8,728 nt of DNA. It comes from JAAYPI01 sp036734385 (lineage in GTDB: Bacteria > Bacteroidota > Bacteroidia > Bacteroidales > Paludibacteraceae). The translations under genes were made by a program, and so were the position numbers. Shown here piece by piece: positions 5,981 to 8,728 of this stretch. Within the stretch, counting starts at the first letter, position 1. Each line of letters opens with the position of its first letter. Where the stretch lies: contig DAIMYQ010000046.1 of assembly GCA_036734385.1 (NCBI GenBank), forward strand, positions 1-8,728. Reading direction: 5' to 3'. The notes under the pieces were generated by a model. The model ran no database searches. It saw nothing but the letters and a program-made list of their open reading frames with translations, and was not told the origin of the DNA.

Positions 5981-8728
5981 CTATTCACTAATTCCTTTTT
6001 CTTTGGTTTGTTGTTTCTCTAATTTTTCCTTTTTGTGAGCTTCATTTCTGCGTCTCTTACGGTCTTCTTGCAGTAGCTTTTTGGCTTTCTTTTCCGCAAT
6101 TTTTTCGGACTTCTCTTTTTCTTTTTCTTTTTGAATTTCCAGTTTTTCTTCCGGTGTTTTCTTTCGAAAAACTTCCTTATAATAATTCAATAAGTTCTTT
6201 CCTGAATCGAAATCTTCGGTATAAATAATACCTGCTCCTTGTGTTGTTAGAGCATTGGTTGTGTAGTATTTATCATTTGAATGAGAGTAGGCTTTTAGAC
6301 GGAATTTGCCTGCACGATTCAGCTTATACTCTAAATCGAAGTCGCCAATGAAATTGTTGGTTGTATATATATCTTCTTTGTATCCGACATTTCCATTGAG
6401 TAAAAGTCTGTCATCTAATAATTTAGTTGATAATACAACTTCTATTTCTCGGCTCGATAGTTCACCTTCGGCACTTTGACGGTAGTTTATACCCAAATTC
6501 ACGTCATTACTAATTTGGGAAAGCCAGTAATTTAATTGGCTCGAAATGGTTGCAGAGGCAAACATAGTAGCCAATTCAGCAGTGCTTGACTGAGAGGAAT
6601 TTGAGAGATCCGGATTGTAGAATTTGCCTAGAAGCAACAGAAAAATCATTTGCCTATTCATCATTTCGTCTGTATTAATGATGTTTTTTACTCGGCGTTG
6701 AATTTCTTCATCAGCTGTAGGTAATTCCAAATCAAATTTAATGCTAGGATGCCGTAGCTCGTCTGTGAGCTGAACTTTACACGTTACCGGTATTGTCAAG
6801 CGTTTTATGTCTTGAAGTTGGTCAGCATCCAGTAAATCAATTAATGAAGCCGAAACCTGATAAGTAGCCCCAATATTAATGTCTCCATTGTACGGATCTC
6901 CATCCCATGCAATGGTACTACCTTCCGTAATTTCAAATGTTTTGCGGATGGCATTTTGCATCACAAATAAATATTTTCCTTCCTGTAAGGTATAATTTCC
7001 GTAAATCTTCAGGTCGTTATTGGGTTCATAATTTATACGGATATTTCCGCTTCCTCTTCCCTGAATAACTTCTCCCATTTGTTCATCCATTATGAGGATC
7101 GCTTGTGCATCGGGTGTCGCTTCTATTTGAATAGAAATAGCTAATTTACTCGAAGTTGCATCTTTTTGTTTTCTTTTTTTTCTTCTTTCTTCGGGAGTCT
7201 TTTGCGTTTCATTCTTATTAACAAAGCGAATAAAGTTATTTTCTGTTGCAGTGGACGTAGAAGATATTGGAATAGAAAAGACAGTGTTCTTTTCGGTTTT
7301 CCCAACTACATCAATGTTGATTTGGTCTGCATCTCCTTTAATGCTTGCTACACCTGTGGCATAAACTGTTCCAAAAAAGTCCGGATTGTCATTCTCCGTT
7401 GTGTTGTAAACCAGCATTTTATTTACATTAAAGTCGAAATCAAATTTAAAGTCGGAAAAAGAATTATGAGATACCTTGCCATTTACTTTTCCTGAATTTC
7501 CATTTTTATCGTAAACAGTGATGTTCGGGAAAATAAAAGCATCCTTTTTCACATGAATGAAGTCAGAAAAATAAAAATCTGTCTTTAGAAAATTGATAGA
7601 AAGCATTCCATCTTTTACATAGGCATCTCCCCATAGTTGTATAGCCTTGAAATTTCCCCCAATATGAATAGTCCCCGTTCCTTTACCTTCAACTTTACTG
7701 GCAAAAGAAGATAAATAGGGTTGTAAAAAGCTAAGATTTACATTTGTTATATCAGCATTTAATAGCAAATCTTTTCGTGCCGGAGAAACATATCCTGTTA
7801 CTTTCGAACTTTCGTCATTATCATTTGTTATATCTCCATCTAATTCGATTTGTTCCAAATCTTGGTTATAGTAGGCTTTTGTTATCAAATGTCCAAAAGG
7901 AGCTCCATTCAAACCAAAATTTTTTGCATCAATATTAGCATTAATGACCGGTCGGGCTAAAGCTTGTCCTATAGTGGCTTGTCCGGTAGCCATACCGGAT
8001 AGTTTTACATCCAATAGTTGAATTAATTCGCTGACATATTCGAGATTAAGGTTTTTAAAATCAGCATTTATAATGTCTTCCGGATTTCTCGAAGCAATGC
8101 CGTCGATGTGAAGATATTCGTCTTTTCGTTCGATGGAAAAGTTATGAATATTGATTTTACCCTTTTCATATTGAAAATTGCTTGGAATAACACCCCAAAT
8201 AGAATCATTCAGAGTCAATTGGGTTGGTAAGAGAAAACAATTTAATACAAGCTCTTTGTCGAGATTTTCTTCGTATAAAATGTTACTTTTAATTGTTCCA
8301 CTGTATTCTTTTTCGTAGGTATTTTCCCATTTCAGTTCTAGTTCTGTTTTGCTGTTTTCTGTTGCACTATTAAATGAACATAATATACTGTCTTTAGGCG
8401 TTTTTACAGCTAGGTCAGAGGTAAATACAATGGCTTTGTTCGGGTTATTTATGAGAAAGTCAACTTTATACAGAGTGTTTTTTCCCATTTCTACATTCGC
8501 CGTATGCCCTTTAACCTCGAACGAATTTTCGTAATCGTTAAAGAATCCGCTTACTTTTGTTGTATCATCAATACTCCAAGTCAAGTTAAGAAGGTATGCC
8601 AAATTGGACAACGGCATGATTCTGGCATCGAAGGTAAAGTCGTTACAAGTTTCTTTCCTTTTATTATCAAATATGTGTACCGTCGGCAGTTGTTTAGATA
8701 GTATATACTTGAAATTATCTGCGATAGT
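5981..8728 (-). CDS. tamB: TamB-family translocation/assembly module protein, C-terminal part (5' end beyond window)
   Basis: The frame is open through the window edge: 37 codons continue upstream of the ATG at 8617 without a stop, so that ATG is almost certainly internal. The 915 visible residues are the C-terminal part of a TamB (DUF490) protein, usually about 1,400-1,700 residues in this phylum. Most of it is repetitive beta-strand sequence expected to form the hydrophobic groove that carries lipids across the periplasm; TamB is N-terminally anchored in the inner membrane and pairs with an Omp85 barrel (TamA/TamL). The conserved C-terminal domain shows (numbered from 8617) GRGSGNIRINY (520-530), LQEGKYLF (545-552), IPVTCKVQLTDELRHPSIKFDLELP (609-633), the Bacteroidales-like TDEMMNRQMIFLLLLGKFY (649-667) and a final beta-rich part to about 805. 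Oddities are a Lys/Arg-rich loop (about 468-487) and a 60-residue Lys/Glu-rich tail (818-878) predicted as charged helix. Not truncated at the 3' end. Confidence 0.95.
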   Translation of the reverse strand, partial: TIADNFKYILSKQLPTVHIFDNKRKETCNDFTFDARIMPLSNLAYLLNLTWSIDDTTKVSGFFNDYENSFEVKGHTANVEMGKNTLYKVDFLINNPNKAIVFTSDLAVKTPKDSILCSFNSATENSKTELELKWENTYEKEYSGTIKSNILYEENLDKELVLNCFLLPTQLTLNDSIWGVIPSNFQYEKGKINIHNFSIERKDEYLHIDGIASRNPEDIINADFKNLNLEYVSELIQLLDVKLSGMATGQATIGQALARPVINANIDAKNFGLNGAPFGHLITKAYYNQDLEQIELDGDITNDNDESSKVTGYVSPARKDLLLNADITNVNLSFLQPYLSSFASKVEGKGTGTIHIGGNFKAIQLWGDAYVKDGMLSINFLKTDFYFSDFIHVKKDAFIFPNITVYDKNGNSGKVNGKVSHNSFSDFKFDFDFNVNKMLVYNTTENDNPDFFGTVYATGVASIKGDADQINIDVVGKTEKNTVFSIPISSTSTATENNFIRFVNKNETQKTPEERRKKRKQKDATSSKLAISIQIEATPDAQAILIMDEQMGEVIQGRGSGNIRINYEPNNDLKIYGNYTLQEGKYLFVMQNAIRKTFEITEGSTIAWDGDPYNGDINIGATYQVSASLIDLLDADQLQDIKRLTIPVTCKVQLTDELRHPSIKFDLELPTADEEIQRRVKNIINTDEMMNRQMIFLLLLGKFYNPDLSNSSQSSTAELATMFASATISSQLNYWLSQISNDVNLGINYRQSAEGELSSREIEVVLSTKLLDDRLLLNGNVGYKEDIYTTNNFIGDFDLEYKLNRAGKFRLKAYSHSNDKYYTTNALTTQGAGIIYTEDFDSGKNLLNYYKEVFRKKTPEEKLEIQKEKEKEKSEKIAEKKAKKLLQEDRKRRRNEAHKKEKLEKQQTKEKGISE

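Noticed and set aside
7166..7495. A 109-codon plus-strand frame inside tamB
   Set aside because: It is an antisense shadow of tamB; its Phe/Ser-rich start is just the complement of the Lys-rich loop of TamB.
8615..8617. The ATG at 8617 as the true tamB start
   Set aside because: Thirty-seven further in-frame codons precede it without a stop up to the window edge, and the visible part lacks the inner-membrane anchor expected at a TamB N-terminus.
8504..8701. A plus-strand frame near the right edge that could be a separate gene divergent from tamB
   Set aside because: The tamB frame runs open through the window edge on the other strand, so this region is coding for TamB and the plus-strand frame is a shadow.
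1..8728. CRISPR arrays, tRNA/rRNA genes, insertion sequences, phage or defence modules
   Set aside because: I saw no regularly spaced repeats, tRNA-like cloverleaf, transposase, integrase or restriction/toxin gene; nearly the whole window is explained by the genes listed.

Overview
The window is 8.7 kb of AT-rich chromosomal DNA, and several signs point to the Bacteroidota, probably the order Bacteroidales. Two promoter regions carry an exact TAnnTTTG -7 box, the element recognised by the unusual Bacteroidota housekeeping sigma factor. Most genes lack a convincing Shine-Dalgarno sequence. The TamB and GyrI-like proteins resemble the Bacteroidales forms of those families. No RNA gene, insertion sequence, integrase, CRISPR array or phage gene was seen, and no gene-free stretch exceeds about 210 bases.

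Layout, left to right. (1) A minus-strand block: lrgA (753-1118) and lrgB (25-732), a two-gene operon for a CidA/CidB-type membrane pair with its own promoter near 1150. Upstream of it lie an unrecognised 83-residue protein (1211-1462) and a stand-alone GyrI-like small-molecule-binding protein (1557-2180). (2) A long RelA/SpoT homologue (2389-4557, minus), whose N-terminal hydrolase domain has lost its catalytic residues while the (p)ppGpp synthetase domain is intact. (3) rarA (4706-5974, plus), the AAA+ ATPase of stalled-fork processing, transcribed divergently from the relA-type gene. (4) tamB (5981 to beyond 8728, minus), convergent with rarA across only 6 bases. It encodes the C-terminal part of the periplasm-spanning lipid-transport/assembly protein TamB, and its N-terminus lies outside the window.

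Most of this is core housekeeping: stringent response, replication-fork maintenance and envelope biogenesis. The accessory-looking part is 1.2-2.2 kb, with the small orphan gene and the GyrI-like protein, which may be a detoxification enzyme. The shared 148-bp relA/rarA upstream region contains a spaced inverted repeat that could be an operator, so alarmone synthesis and fork repair may share a control point; this is inference.

I found no clearly new multi-gene system. The points most worth a second look are the hydrolase-dead RelA that keeps the RXKD-type synthetase signature of bifunctional enzymes, the inverted repeat upstream of rarA, the GyrI-like protein, and the highly charged C-terminal tail of TamB.
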